NCBI GenBank assembly: GCA_037447655.1
Contig: JBBHKE010001611.1
Location: forward strand, 1-48,502
Reading direction: 5' to 3'
From: Zygnema cylindricum
Lineage: Eukaryota > Streptophyta > Zygnematophyceae > Zygnematales > Zygnemataceae
Length of the DNA stretch: 48,502 bases
The notes beneath the pieces are model-generated. The model was not told the DNA's origin. It saw nothing but the letters and a program-made list of their open reading frames with translations, and did not search any database. How positions within the stretch are numbered: the first letter of the stretch is position 1; each line of letters starts with the position of its first letter. A program made the translations under genes and the position numbers. Below are positions 10,430 to 20,553 of the stretch, piece after piece.

Positions 10430-11945
10430 CTGAGTGAGCCTCTAATGGGGATCCTAAGTCCTATTCAAAAATTGTAGCATCAAGTGAATGGAATGAAAAG
10501 TGGAAACTAGCTTTTGAGAAAGAATCTAAGTTTATTATTGATAATAGAACATTTGAAGAAGTGGTTTTACCACAAAGGAAGAAAGCTATTGATTGTAAAT
10601 GGATATTTAAGACTAAGACGGGTGCATCGTGAAATAGTCAAATGAAAAGCAAAATTAGTTGGTAAGGGTTTTTTGCTGAAAAATGGTATAGACTATACAG
10701 AAACATATGCACAGGTTGTTAAGTTTAATAGTTTAAGGATGATTATTGCGATTGCTGCTGCTAAGAGAAAGCGTATCCACCAAATGTATGTGGAAACTGC
10801 TTTTCTAAATGAAGAATTAGAAGAAGAAGTTTATATGAAGATTCCAGAAGAAGTTTCGAGCAAACCTGGACATGTGTGGAAATTGAAGAAGTCACTATAT
10901 AGACTTAAGCAAACACCAAGGGCTTCGTATACTCGTCTTCACAAGGTACTTTTGGATCTTGGCTTTGTTCGTACATTTTCAGATTTAGGTGTTTACGTGA
11001 AAGGAGGAGTTGATCAAATTATATTTAGTGTGTATGTTGATGATTTTATTATGATTTCAGATTGTCTTGAAAGGATTCAAGAATTGAAATGTTTCCTTAG
11101 TAAATTCCTCAAAGTTATAGATTTAGGAGAAGCTACATTGAAACTAAGTCAAGAACAATATTGTAAAGAAGTCTTAGCTAGGTTCTCTATGTTGAATGCC
11201 AAGCCTTTAAGTACACCTTTGGATCCTAGAATTCAGTTGAGTAAAGTAGAAAGTGAGCCAAAAATTGATGTACCCAACAATTGATGTACCTTATAGAGAA
11301 GTTGTTGGTTGTTTGATGTATCTTAATGTTCGAACTACACCACATATTTCAGTTGCTGTTAAAATTGAGAGTAAGTATTGTCAAGCACCTAAGAAGCATC
11401 ATTGGGAGTGTGTTAAAAGGGTTCTTAGATATTTGGTTGGAACCTTAAGTTATGGTTTAGTTTATAAGGTGGATTAAGAGTTAGATTGTTTTGGATATTG
11501 CGATTCCGATTAGGGTGGAGACTTCGACACGAGAAAATTAACATCCGGTTACGCTTTCGTCTTATGTGGAGGTGCGATTTCGTGGAGTTCGAGACTTCAA
11601 CCTACGGTGGCGTTGAGTTCGACGAAGGCCGAATACATAGCGGCTTGCCATGCAGCAAAAGCTTCAATTTGGCCAAGAGAAATGTTGAGTGAGTTGGGAA
11701 TTGTGATTAAATGTATGAAGTTGTTTTCAAATAGTATGCCTAGTATTGCATTGGCTAAGAATCAAGTGTTTCATTAGAGGACTAAGCATATTAGGATTCA
11801 GTGGCATTTTGTGCGAGAATTAGTAAATGCTGGTGAGAATGAGTTCATATTTGTGCCTACGGGTGAAAAAGCAACATACATGTTAACTAAAGATGTTATG
11901 TATAATGTCTTTGTGAGAGGAAGGCCTAAGTTAGGATTATTTTGA
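10424..11945 (+). pseudogene. Copia-B reverse transcriptase and RNase H
   Basis: RT motifs are visible from TETYAQVVKFNSLRM through the catalytic [11 protein letters not shown] segment of about 14 residues is missing between LGEA and LKLSQEQY, where relatives have YILGIEV. RNase H includes DSD*GGDFDTRK, ALSSTKAEYIAACHA and a terminal [13 protein letters not shown] region, ending in TGA at 11943..11945. Several stops and a short duplication around 11275 break the frame. Bases about 11499..11645 are conspicuously CpG-rich compared with the AT-rich remainder. Confidence 0.88.
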
Positions 11946-11977
11946 GTTTGGTTAAGATTTAATATAGATTCAACATT

Positions 11978-11988
11978 GAGAGGGGGAT
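11978..11988 (+). other. Polypurine tract of Copia-B
   Basis: GAGAGGGGGAT directly before the 3' LTR at 11989, the same motif as in Copia-A, Copia-H and relic E. Confidence 0.9.
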
Positions 11989-12035
11989 TGTTAGGATTTA
12001 CAATGTTAGAATCTATGTTTACGTAATGTTGGTTC
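11989..12035 (+). repeat. 3' LTR of Copia-B, left piece
   Basis: The first 47 bases of the 3' LTR (TGTTAGGATTTAC...). It ends in GGTTC (12031..12035), repeated at 17169..17173, where the LTR resumes. Confidence 0.93.
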
Positions 12036-12037
12036 TG

Positions 12038-12331
12038 TTACGACATCTCCTTTTTTTTGTCCACCACCTCTCTTTCCTTTGTCTCCTCCGTTGAAGATGG
12101 ATCTACATCTCTAGTGAATCTGCCCCCTGTAAACCCTGGAGGTATCCCAAGACTGGATGGACGCCTCACCCGTCCACTCACTATTCCCCAAAACCGTTTC
12201 TCACATAGAGCTCCTGTCATCATACTTTCCCAGTATATGAAGACAGCTCCATTAAATATGGGCACCCGTGATGGTGGGCCCATAACCTGCAACTTTGAAA
12301 CCTCCATAGGACCTTTGAGTAGGCAGCTCAC
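12038..12331 (-). pseudogene. Gag N-terminal fragment in insert C
   Basis: A 97-codon minus-strand frame with a Copia Gag opening: GPPSRVPIFNGAVFIYW ... EKRFWGIVSGRVRRPS. The pattern FNG-x-x-F-x-x-W followed by W-x-IV-x-G is typical of these Gag proteins. Its reverse complement reappears on the plus strand in each unit of the tandem array (about 15065..15262, 16089..16290). The first 20 or so codons overlap the left arm of foldback M, so the true start is uncertain. Confidence 0.65.
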
Positions 12332-12596
12332 ATGAAGCCTCTAGCTCACATAAAGCCTCTAGGATAACCGTGACCAATTTGTCTTTCAGCACGAATAACT
12401 GCTCAGGGGAGCAAATTCAGAAATTCTTTTTGCTATCGACTCACGGGAGTCTTGCCTTCACAAGGGTGAAGGTGGTCAGAGTTTTTGTTTGCCAGGGTGG
12501 CATTTATTCGTGCTGAAAGACAAAGGGGTCAGGGTTATTATAGAGGCTTCATGTGAGCTGCCTACTCTGAGGTCTTATGGAGGTCTGAGAGTTGCA
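12287..12596. mobile_element. Foldback element M, copy 1
   Basis: About 310 bp with inverted arms of roughly 110 bases. The left arm begins CTGCAACTTTGAAACC and the right arm ends GGTCTGAGAGTTGCA. The arms enclose a unique centre (CTGCTCAGGGGAGCAAATTC ... TTTGCCAGGGTGGCA). No coding sequence is seen. Copies lie at 14829, 15854, 16877 and 45590. In the last the centre is inverted relative to the arms. The class (MITE, foldback, or a palindromic LTR piece) is undecided. Confidence 0.75.
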
Positions 12597-12849
12597 TCTG
12601 TAGGTACTTTCAAATCCTGTAGGCGACTGCATTATTTTTATTAAATCAACTACTTTACTACCCCTTAAATCTTTGGATAGCATAGGCAGCCATGGCACTA
12701 GCTTCCTCTCCAACTTCTCAGTGACTGCAACAAGTGTGGGAGTTGGAGAGAGAAGTTAGAAACAGACTGCCTTGGCTTCTTTTCAAGCACTTTATTTTAG
12801 ACCTAGATAATACTAAAAGAACCATCAATTTCTACACTCCACTTATTTT
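12597..12849. other. Unassigned stretch in insert C
   Basis: No gene is seen. Read on the minus strand it lies directly downstream of an RNase H end, so it could be 3' untranslated or LTR sequence of that Copia fragment. No second copy was found in the window. Confidence 0.4.
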
Positions 12850-13095
12850 TTAGTCACTCTTTAATTTCAGACGACACTTCTCCCTGCAAAAATTTAGCTT
12901 AAGGGAAGGCACAGGTTTGGTCATCATATCTGCTACCATCTCGCTATCTGGTTCGTACGCTAAACTAATTATTTTGTTTTCTACTTTCTCTCTAACAAAG
13001 CTGAGTCTAATGTCCATGTGTTTAGCTTTAAATTGATGTTTAGGATTGGCAAAAATAGCGATCGCTGCTTGATTATCACAAAAATAATTTTGCAC
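12850..13095 (-). pseudogene. RNase H C-terminal fragment of a Tork-like Copia
   Basis: 81 codons reading FCDNQAAIAIFANPKHQFKA ... KHMDIRLSFVREKV ... ADMMTKPVPSLK, the closing part of Copia RNase H. The style (CDNQAAI, KHMDIR) differs from the [10 protein letters not shown] type in elements A, B, D and H, so it is another lineage. It points opposite to the integrase at 13153, so an inversion or independent insertion must separate them. There is no active domain in full. Confidence 0.8.
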
Positions 13096-13152
13096 ACCAC
13101 TCTAAAAGTGACTAAGCTTACCAAGGAAAGAATTGACCCACATCAATTCTTT

Positions 13153-14812
13153 TACAAGGTTTTGAGGAGGAAGTTTATTTCACTGCTGAAAAAGGTAGCC
13201 AAGGGATGTTTAGGCTGATTTAAAGCAATGAAAAGAAGAAACTTTATTATGCTGGTGTTCATGATATAATGATGTGGCATAAGAGGCTTCGACATGTGAA
13301 TCTACATAAGCTAAGAGAGATGAAAAAGATGGGAGTGGTGGAAGGAATTCAATTCAGTGAGAGTGAGAATCTAAGTGATTGTAGTGGATGTGCTCAAGGT
13401 AAATCACACAGGTTACCCTTCCCAAAAAATGCCACCTATAAGGGAGAAAAGATTCTAGATTTAGTACACACAGATATTTGGGGACTAGCCAACGTGCCCT
13501 CACCCAGGGGGAAGAGATTTATGATGACTATCATTGATGATTGGTCTCGGTATTCCAGGGTGTATTTTTTGAAAAACAAGTCAGAAGCTCAGGATTGTTT
13601 TAGACATTATAAAGCATGAAGAGAAAAACTCCTTAAAGCTTCAATCAAGAGAGTAAGGAGTGACAATGGTGGAGAGTATACTTCTTACCAGTTTAAGGAT
13701 TTTCTGAGGGAAGATGGAGTTCAACACTAAAAGACAGTTCTAGAAAACCCAAAAAAGAATGGGGTAGCTGAACGATTAAATAGGACACTAAGTGATAGTG
13801 CTAGAAGTATGTTGTCAGATAAGGATATAGGAAAAAGGTTTTGGGCAGAAGCAATGAACTGTGCTAATTACCTCAAAAATAGAGTTATTACCTCATCTAT
13901 AAAAGATCAAACACCTTATGAAAGATGGACCGGCCGAAAACCAGACATATCTCACTTAAAGGTTTTCCAAATCAAGTATTCAGTCTGGATACAGATAAGT
14001 CTAATTGGAAGCTAGATCCTAAAGGAAAACCGGGATACTTATTAGGTAATGATAAGGATGTTAAAGGATATAGAGTTTACGATCTAAAATGGGAAGATAT
14101 TTTCTTAGAAAAGCATCTAGTAGTTATGGGTGAAAGAAAGTCTGTGGATCCTTTCAAGTATACAAAGTCAGTAAAAATCAGATTTGAGTCAGAAAATTCC
14201 GATGACTTTGAGCTTCCTAACTATCTAGGTTTGAGAGATGATGACATTCTTGCAGGTTCAAATCATACCGAAAAGGACTCGGTTGCGAAAACTCTAGTGA
14301 CAACTCTACCCGAAGCCGAAGACGTGGTGGAAATTGATTCGGAATCAAGGGATATGGGAGAAGCCGATATTGTTCGAAATAACCCATGAGAAACATCTAT
14401 TCCGGCCACATATTTTGAGGGGGGAAGGAGAAGTAGCTAAAGATTGCAAGAATAACAAGTTAATAACAAGGTAACAAAACTATCTCATCAAGATGAACCT
14501 TAAACTTATAGACAGACGATGACTTGTCCAAAAAGCAAGTGGTGGAAGACAGCCATCAATGAGGAGATGGCCTCAATTATGGCAGCCGATACTTGGGAGC
14601 TGGTGGACTGTCCACCTAACCGAAAACCAATCGGTTGTAACTGAGTTTTCCAATTAAAACTGAACCCGAATAACACCATTGAGCGTTACAAAGCCCGATT
14701 AGTGGCAAAAGGATTTACACAGAAAGAAGGAATCAACTACGAGGAAACCTTTGCCCAAGTCGTCAGATTTCCCTCCGTCCATATACTTCTCAGTGTAGCA
14801 GCAGCGGAAGCG
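13153..14812 (+). pseudogene. Protease end, integrase and N-terminal RT of the insert C Copia
   Basis: It starts in the pre-integrase region (KKKLYYAGVHDIMMWHKRLRHV ... CSGCAQGKSH) after a stop at 13218. The integrase core shows VHTDIWGL, RSDNGGEYTS and NGVAERLNRT, so the DDE residues are all present, but stops occur at about 13618 and 13728 and a frameshift lies near 13970. A linker (TLPEAEDVVEIDSESRD) and the start of RT (FQLKLNP ... [15 protein letters not shown]) follow. RT stops dead at AAAEAW, where foldback M begins. Gag, most of the protease and the catalytic part of RT are missing. Confidence 0.85.
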
Positions 14813-15294
14813 TGGTGAGCCCATAACCTGCAACTCTGAGACCTCCATAGGACCTCAAAGTAGGCAGCTCATACGAAGCCTCTAGGATAACCTTTACCCT
14901 TTTGTCTTTCACCACGAATAACTTCTCAGGGGAGCAAATTCAGAGATTCTTTTTGCTATCGACTCAGGGGAGTCTTGCCTTTAGAGGGTGAAGGTAGTCA
15001 GAGTTTTTGTTTGCCAGGGTGACAGTTATTGGTACTGAGAGAAAAAGGGGTGAGGGTTATCCTATATAGTGGGAAAGTATTATGATAGGAGCTCTATGTG
15101 AGAAAACGATTTTGGGGAATAGTGAGTGGACGGGTGAGGCATCCATCCAATCTTGGGATACCTCCAGGGTTTACAATAGGCAGATTCATTAGAGATGCAG
15201 ATCCATCTTCAAAAGAGGAGACAAAGGAAGGAGAGGTGGTGGACAATGGAAAAGAGAAGTCGTTACAATCCTTCCGCAGGTACAAATCAGACTG
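14271..15294 (+). repeat. Tandem unit U1 (1024 bp)
   Basis: Order: integrase linker, N-terminal RT, foldback M (from 14829, right arm incomplete), Gag N-terminal fragment (about 15065..15262, plus strand), then a join into the next unit at ACCGAAAAGG. Near-identical to U2. RT placed before Gag is not a natural Copia order. Confidence 0.9.
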
Positions 15295-16319
15295 AAAAGG
15301 ACTCGGCTGCGGAAACTACAGTGACAACTCTACCTGAAGCGGAAGACGTGGTGGAAATTGATTCGGAATCAAGGGATAGGGGAGAAGCCGAGATTGATCG
15401 AAAGAACCCATTAGAAACATCTATTCCTGCCACAGATTTTGAGGGGGGGAAGGAGAAGTAGCAAAAGATTGCAAGAAAAACACGTTAATAACAAGGTAAC
15501 AAAACTATCTCATCAAAATGAACCTCAAACTTATGGAGAAGCGATGACTTGTCCAATAAGCAACCAGTGGAAGACAACCATCAATGAGGAAATGGCCTCA
15601 ATTATGGCTCCCGATACTTGGGAGCTGGTTGACTGTCCACCTAATTGAAAACCAATCGGTTGTAAGTGGGTTTTCCAATTAAAACTGAACCCGGATAACA
15701 CCATTGAGCGTTACAAAGCCCGATTAGTGGCAAAAGGTTTTACACAAAAAGAAGGAATCGACTACGAGGAAACCTTTGCCCAAGTCGTCAAATTTCCCTC
15801 CGTCCACATACTTCTCAGTGTAGCAACAGCGGAAGCGTGGTGAGTCCATAACCTGCAACTCTCAGACCTCCATAGGACCTCAAAGTAGACAGCTCACACG
15901 AAGCCTCTAGGATAACCTTTACCCCTTTGTCTTTCAGCACGAATAACTTCTCAAGGGAGCAAATTCAGAGATTCTTTTTGCTATCGACTCAGGGGAGTCT
16001 TGCCTTCACAGGGGTGAAGGTGGTCAAAGTTTTTGTTTGCCAGGGTGGCAGTTATTGGTGGTGAGAGAAAAATGGGTGAGGGTTATCCTATATAGTGGGA
16101 ATGTATTATGATAGGAGCTCTATGTGAGAAACGGTTTTGGGGAATAGTAAGTGGACGGGTGAGGCATCCATCCTGTCTTGGGATACCTCTAGGGTTTACA
16201 GGAGGCAGATTCACTAGAGATGCAGATCCATCTTCAAAGGAGGAGACAAAGGAAGGAGAGGTGGTAGACAAAAGAAAGGAGAAGTCGTTACAATCCTTCT
16301 ACAGGTACAAATCTGACCG
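15295..16319 (+). repeat. Tandem unit U2 (1025 bp)
   Basis: Same content and order as U1. The M copy starts at 15854 and the Gag fragment at about 16089. Stops in the RT piece differ from U1 (for example TGA at 15646), so the units have diverged somewhat since duplication. Confidence 0.9.
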
Positions 16320-17168
16320 AAAAGGACTCGGATGCAGAAACTCCAATGAGAACTCTACCCGAAGCGGAAGATGTGGTGGAAATTGATTCCGAATCAAGGG
16401 ATAGGGGAGAAGCCGAGATTGTTGGAAAGAACCCACGAGAACCATTTATTCCAGCCACAAATTTTGAGGGGGGAAGGAGAAGTAGGAAAAGATTGCAAGA
16501 AAAACAGGTGAATAACAAGTTAACAAAACGACCTCATCAAGATGAACCTCAAACTTATGGAGAGGCGATGACTTGTCCAGAAAAGAACCGGTGGAAGACA
16601 CCCATCAATGAGGAGATGGCCTCAATTATGGCAGCCGATACTTGGGAGTTGGCGGACTGTCCACCTAACCGAAAACCAATCAGTTGTAAGTGGGTTTTCA
16701 AATTAAAACTGAGCCCGGATAACACCATTGAGCGTTACAAAGCCCGATTATTGGTAAAAGGATTTACACAGAAAGAAGGAACAACTACGAAGAAACCTTT
16801 GCCTCGGTTGTCAGATTTCCTTTTGTCTGCATACTTCTTAGTGTAGCACTAGCGGAAGCATGGTGGGCCTATAACCTGCAACTTTGAGACCTCCATATGA
16901 CCTCAGAGTAGGCAGCTCACACGAAGCCTCTAGGATTCCCCTGACTCCTTTGTCTTTCAGCACGAATAACTGCTCAGGGGGGCAAATTCAGAGATTCTTT
17001 TTTGCTATCGACTTAGAGGAGTCTTGCCTTCACAAGGGTAAAAGTGGTCAGAGTTTTTTTTTGCTAGGGTGGCAGTTTTTCGTGCTGAAAGACAAAGGGG
17101 TCACGGTTATCTTAGAGGCTTCATGTGAGGTGCCTACTGTGAGGTCTTATAGAGGTCTCAGAGTTGCA
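16320..17168 (+). repeat. Tandem unit U3, partial, ending in foldback M
   Basis: It repeats the linker and RT N-terminus (longest open part 16346..16846), then M at 16877..17168. M here has both inverted arms, the right arm ending GTCTCAGAGTTGCA. The unit lacks the Gag fragment because insert C ends with the arm. Confidence 0.85.
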
Positions 17169-17754
17169 GGTTCGTAATTAGTGTGGATTAGATTTAGTCT
17201 TGCGTCATTTCGCGGATTCGGTTTTGTTTTGTTTGATTTAGTATTTTTTGTGTGTACCTTTCACGTTTGCACGATTTGATTTGATTTGATTTGTTTTGTC
17301 TCGTTTAACTTCTAGTACCGTACTTTGAGAAGTTCCGTTTGGCAGGACATACCTCTAGTAGTTTCGTTTCATGTAAGTTAAGTTTGTCGTACTGTTTGTA
17401 AGTTTCGTTTTGTAGCAGTTTCACTTTGCGTTGTACCATATTTGCGTCTAAGTACATTAAGATACTTCTAAAGTATATTAAGACACTTCTAGAGTTTAAT
17501 GTTCTAGATTGTTTGCATAGCTAAGTAAAAAAGCCATCTTGTGAGTGAGATTGAATTAGAAGAATGAATTAAGTGAAGTGTATTGTTTAAGGATTGAGTT
17601 AATATGAGTTTATTTTATTGAGTATTCAGTTTGCCTCTATCTTGGATTATGAGCTTTCAATGTGTTATAATGTTTTAGTTAATTTCAATTTTGCTTCCGC
17701 ATTGAGACATTTAAATTATTGTGAGCGCATTCTGATTGACTTTTATTCCTATCA
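17169..17754 (+). repeat. 3' LTR of Copia-B, right piece
   Basis: Continues the LTR after insert C: GGTTCGTAATTAGTGTGG aligns with 6525 onward of the 5' LTR, to CCTATCA at 17748..17754. Bases 17169..17173 duplicate 12031..12035. Confidence 0.93.
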
Positions 17755-18870
17755 AGAGAGAAGGTGAAATAGAGAGAGGAATGACGAATGAGGGGGAGGA
17801 TTATCAGAAGATAGGAGAGGGAGAGAGTGGATGAGGGGGAGAGATAAAGGAAAAAAAGGAAATTGTTAGGGGTAAGGGTAGAGGGGAAAATGAAAAGGGA
17901 GAGGGAAGAGTAGGGAAAGAGCTAGAGGTGGGGGGATGGAGGTCAACGGGAAACAAGGAGGGGCAAATTTAGAGGAGTAAAAGGGAGAGAGAGCGAAAGG
18001 AGGAAAGGAAGATGAGGAGAGAGTGATAGAAGTAGAGGGAGGGAGGGGGAGAGGGAGAGAGGAAGGGAGATTGAGAGAAATTTAGAGTGTTAAAGGGAGG
18101 GAGGCGTGGCAAGTGGGAGGGTGAGGGAGAGAAGGGAAGTAGACAACAAATGGGAGAAAGGAGACGGGAAAAAGAGGGAGAAAGGGACAGCAAGAGAGAG
18201 AGAGAGAGTGGGTGGGGGGTAGACAAGGCACAGGAAGGCGGAAGGATATAGGGAAAAAGGGTGGAGACAAGGAAAGAGGGAGAGGGTAAAGGAGGAAAGA
18301 GGCAGACAGGGAATGGAAGAGATAGAGAGAGGGAGATAGGGAAAGGGAGAGGGAAAGGGAGAGAGGGTAAGGGAGAGATGGAAAATAGAAGAGAGATTGG
18401 CAGACGATGAAAGAGTAACCGGGAAAGGCATAGGGGGAAATGGAGCCGATAGGGAGAGATGGAAATGGAATTGAGACGTAAAGAAGGAAAGGGATGAAAA
18501 ATTGAGTGAGAGGGTGGCAGAGGGGGAAATGGAGCCGATAGGGAGAGATGGAAATGGAAATGAGACGTAAAGAAAGAAAGAGATGAGAAATGGAGTGAGA
18601 GGGTGGGGGACAGAGAGAGAGGAAGGCAATGAGACGAGGGGAAAATTGGCGGGGAAAGGAAGCGGGAGAGGGAGAGGGAGAAAGGAAAAAGTGGGGGAGA
18701 TCACGGAGTGGGAGAGATGGATGGAAACCGGGAAAAAGGGGGACGATTAGAGGTGAAAAAGAAAGATAGAGGGCAATGAGGAAGGAAGATGGAGGGAGTG
18801 GGAGACGAAGAGAGGAAGAGAGGGAGTGTATTTGAGAGGGAGGGAGACACAAAAAAAGAGAGTCATAAGG
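17755..18870 (+). repeat. Polypurine repeat P, main body of copy 1
   Basis: About 1.1 kb almost entirely of A and G on the plus strand (GGGAGA, GGAAAGG, GAGAGAG words), with scattered T and C. It follows Copia-B and continues the repeat begun at 344. It contains an imperfect 89-bp tandem duplication (18432..18609). Open frames on the minus strand here encode only Ser/Pro/Leu/Phe-rich low-complexity peptides and are not genes. Possible roles in triplex or R-loop formation are inference. Confidence 0.85.
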
Positions 18871-18949
18871 GGAAGCCCTCCATTTTATTCCCTTCTTTAG
18901 TAGTTATTTTGAGTAATTTGTGTGATATACATTGTTGTGCACTTGTGTT
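18871..18949. other. Short junction sequence
   Basis: AT-rich sequence between the purine body of P and the LTR of relic E. The word AAGCCCTCCA here also occurs near 37552 beside the GA tract, so it may be the true right end of P. No gene is seen. Confidence 0.35.
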
Positions 18950-19336
18950 TGAAAAAGATCTTGTACCAATTATACAGTGCACTCACACTAAGGGAAGTAA
19001 TAACCACTAAGAAAAAACACACATTCACATCGCCATAACAAGAAAGCTTAGCACATACACATCACTAACTTGAAGTTTTTATTCACACTCACACACTCTT
19101 AAAAAACTTTACTCGCTCATTTAGTCTCAAAAATCACTTAACACTTACAGTGTTGTTGACACAAAAAAAAATTCAAAGACCAATTGCACTGTACTATGTA
19201 AGTCATACGAAAAAATGATACCTTGGACGAAATAAATCACGTCCAGTACACAAAATCGACACTAAAAAAATTGAATCAAAAAAATATATCGAGGCGATAG
19301 ATTCTTTGATGCGCCTATTCACACAATGTCCTATCA
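18950..19336 (-). repeat. Probable 3' LTR of Copia relic E
   Basis: On the minus strand it begins TGATAGGACATTG directly after a polypurine tract. Its far end (plus-strand TGAAAAAGATCTTG) resembles the LTR ends of Copia-A (TGTAGGATCTTG) and Copia-H (TGAAAGGATCG). About 387 bp. There is no partner LTR in the window because the 5' end of E is missing, so the outer boundary is an estimate. Confidence 0.6.
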
Positions 19337-19347
19337 TTCCCCCTCTC
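19337..19347 (-). other. Polypurine tract of relic E
   Basis: The minus strand reads GAGAGGGGGAA immediately before the LTR start, identical to the tract of Copia-H. Confidence 0.8.
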
Positions 19348-19371
19348 ATTGTGGGTATCATGATACACAAA

Positions 19372-20020
19372 TTATATCAAGCCTAACTTACGCCTCCCCG
19401 AAACAAAAACATCTTTTATTACTGACTTAGTAAGCATACTAGCCACCTTCTCAACTTTAGGCACAAACGTAAATTCGAACGCCATATCTATCATAAGATT
19501 TCCCAAAAAATGCCATTGAATCCTAATGTGTTTTGCCCTCTTGTGAAAAAAGGACATTAATGAAAGCAATGGAACTCGTGCTATATGAAAAGATCTTCGT
19601 ACACTAAATATTAACGCTTTATTTTGTTAAATGTGCATTCTTAGCATAACATGCGGCAATGTGTCCAACCTTTGTAGAACTATATGCTATTGTCGGTTAT
19701 AGCTGCAACTATATGAAACTATCGGTATACCAAAAAAAAAAAAAACATAATGAAAGTAAATTTTCCGAAGTCAAAATATCCACCAAAATTGGTAACACAA
19801 TTGTCGTAACAATCCGATGCCTCACTAAATTGGCACACAAAACTAAGTCTCAGAGTACCAAAATTGTCCCCCTTTGTCCATACGTTAACTTATATTATAT
19901 AGTCCATTGCTTTTCTGTGGGTGACATCAATTGTCTCTATAATCTCTAACTAACTTGGCTAAGCTTTCCAATCCTAAGCAATTAAAAAAGCTTAAAATTA
20001 GTCGTTGAGAAAATCGCAAA
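19372..20020 (-). pseudogene. Relic E RNase H and RT end, 3' portion
   Basis: The clearest part is 19372..19569, reading [16 protein letters not shown] ... FTFVPKVEKVASMLTKSV ... RKLGLI, the C-terminal Copia RNase H. Upstream sequence to 20020 is eroded RNase H and the end of RT. It continues across Copia-D at 26001..26136. The copy 26376..26600 matches the joined ends, which confirms that D interrupted it. Inactive. Confidence 0.8.
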
Positions 20021-20529
20021 TGATACGATCTTACACAAAATCAGAGTGGAAGACTACAGCGGAAGCATTCATAAAATTCACACAAGAGAGAACTGTCCAC
20101 GAAAGCCAATATATTTCACAGACATTTTCTCCCATAAAAAGTTTTTTTTTTGTTCCCCACTCCCTTTTATTAGCAGTATATACTACTGCAAGTGAAACGT
20201 CACACCATCAAACTATAAAAACAAACCAAACAAAACATAAAGTGCGCACAAAGCGCCTACCAATCAAAACACGTCTACACGCGAAACAACATAAAACTAA
20301 AGTACTAAGCAAACGTATACCAAAACCGTACAACTACAAAGAAAACCGTACACGCCAAACAACACAATACCTGGTCGTCGCAAAACCGAATCTACGCGAG
20401 ACCAGGAATCTACAAAACGTACAACAAAACATAATGACTCCAAACCAACCTGGACCACTAACTTCACGTAACGAAAGCTAGCGGTTGCGCGAGAGACCGC
20501 GACGGCCGATTACAACATTGATTCTAACA
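20021..20529 (-). repeat. 3' LTR of Copia-D
   Basis: 509 bp. On the minus strand it begins TGTTAGAATCAATG and ends GATCGTATCA. It pairs with 25462..26000, which has a few short indels relative to it. Confidence 0.93.
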
Positions 20530-20541
20530 ATCCTTTTCTCA
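20530..20541 (-). other. Polypurine tract of Copia-D
   Basis: The minus strand reads TGAGAAAAGGAT next to the 3' LTR. It is less G-rich than in the other elements. Confidence 0.75.
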
Positions 20542-20553
20542 AAGTTGTAATCA

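Larger units (their letters stand above)
12036..17168. mobile_element. Composite insert C (scrambled Copia plus foldback copies)
   Basis: 5133 bp inserted into the 3' LTR of Copia-B, starting TG, ending CA and flanked by GGTTC on both sides (12031..12035, 17169..17173). The interior is rearranged. A minus-strand gag fragment, a foldback copy M and a minus-strand RNase H fragment come first. A plus-strand protease/integrase/RT stretch follows, then a tandem array of about 1025-bp units. It belongs to a Copia lineage different from A, B, D and H. Whether it arrived as one element or was rearranged after insertion cannot be told. Confidence 0.75.
6482..17754 (+). mobile_element. Copia-B, Ty1/Copia retrotransposon with a nested insert in its 3' LTR
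   Basis: A plus-strand element. The 5' LTR is 6482..7124. The 3' LTR begins at 11989, is interrupted by composite insert C (12036..17168) and resumes at 17169..17754. The flanks are AGGGA (6477..6481) and AGAGA (17755..17759), a 5-bp duplication with one difference. Order: primer site, gag, protease, integrase, RT, RNase H, polypurine tract. It carries many stops and frameshifts. Its LTR start (TGTTAGGAT) and proteins are closest to Copia-H. Confidence 0.92.

Noticed and set aside
12287-12596. M as a transcription terminator hairpin
   Set aside because: The inverted arms are more than 100 bases long and the sequence is repeated at several unrelated sites, which fits a mobile foldback sequence.
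14829-17168. CRISPR-like or satellite array
   Set aside because: The repeats are about 1 kb long and contain decayed Copia coding segments. There are no short repeats with unique spacers.
18082-18852. A 256-codon minus-strand frame
   Set aside because: Same reason: low-complexity translation of the purine tract, with several frames open at once.
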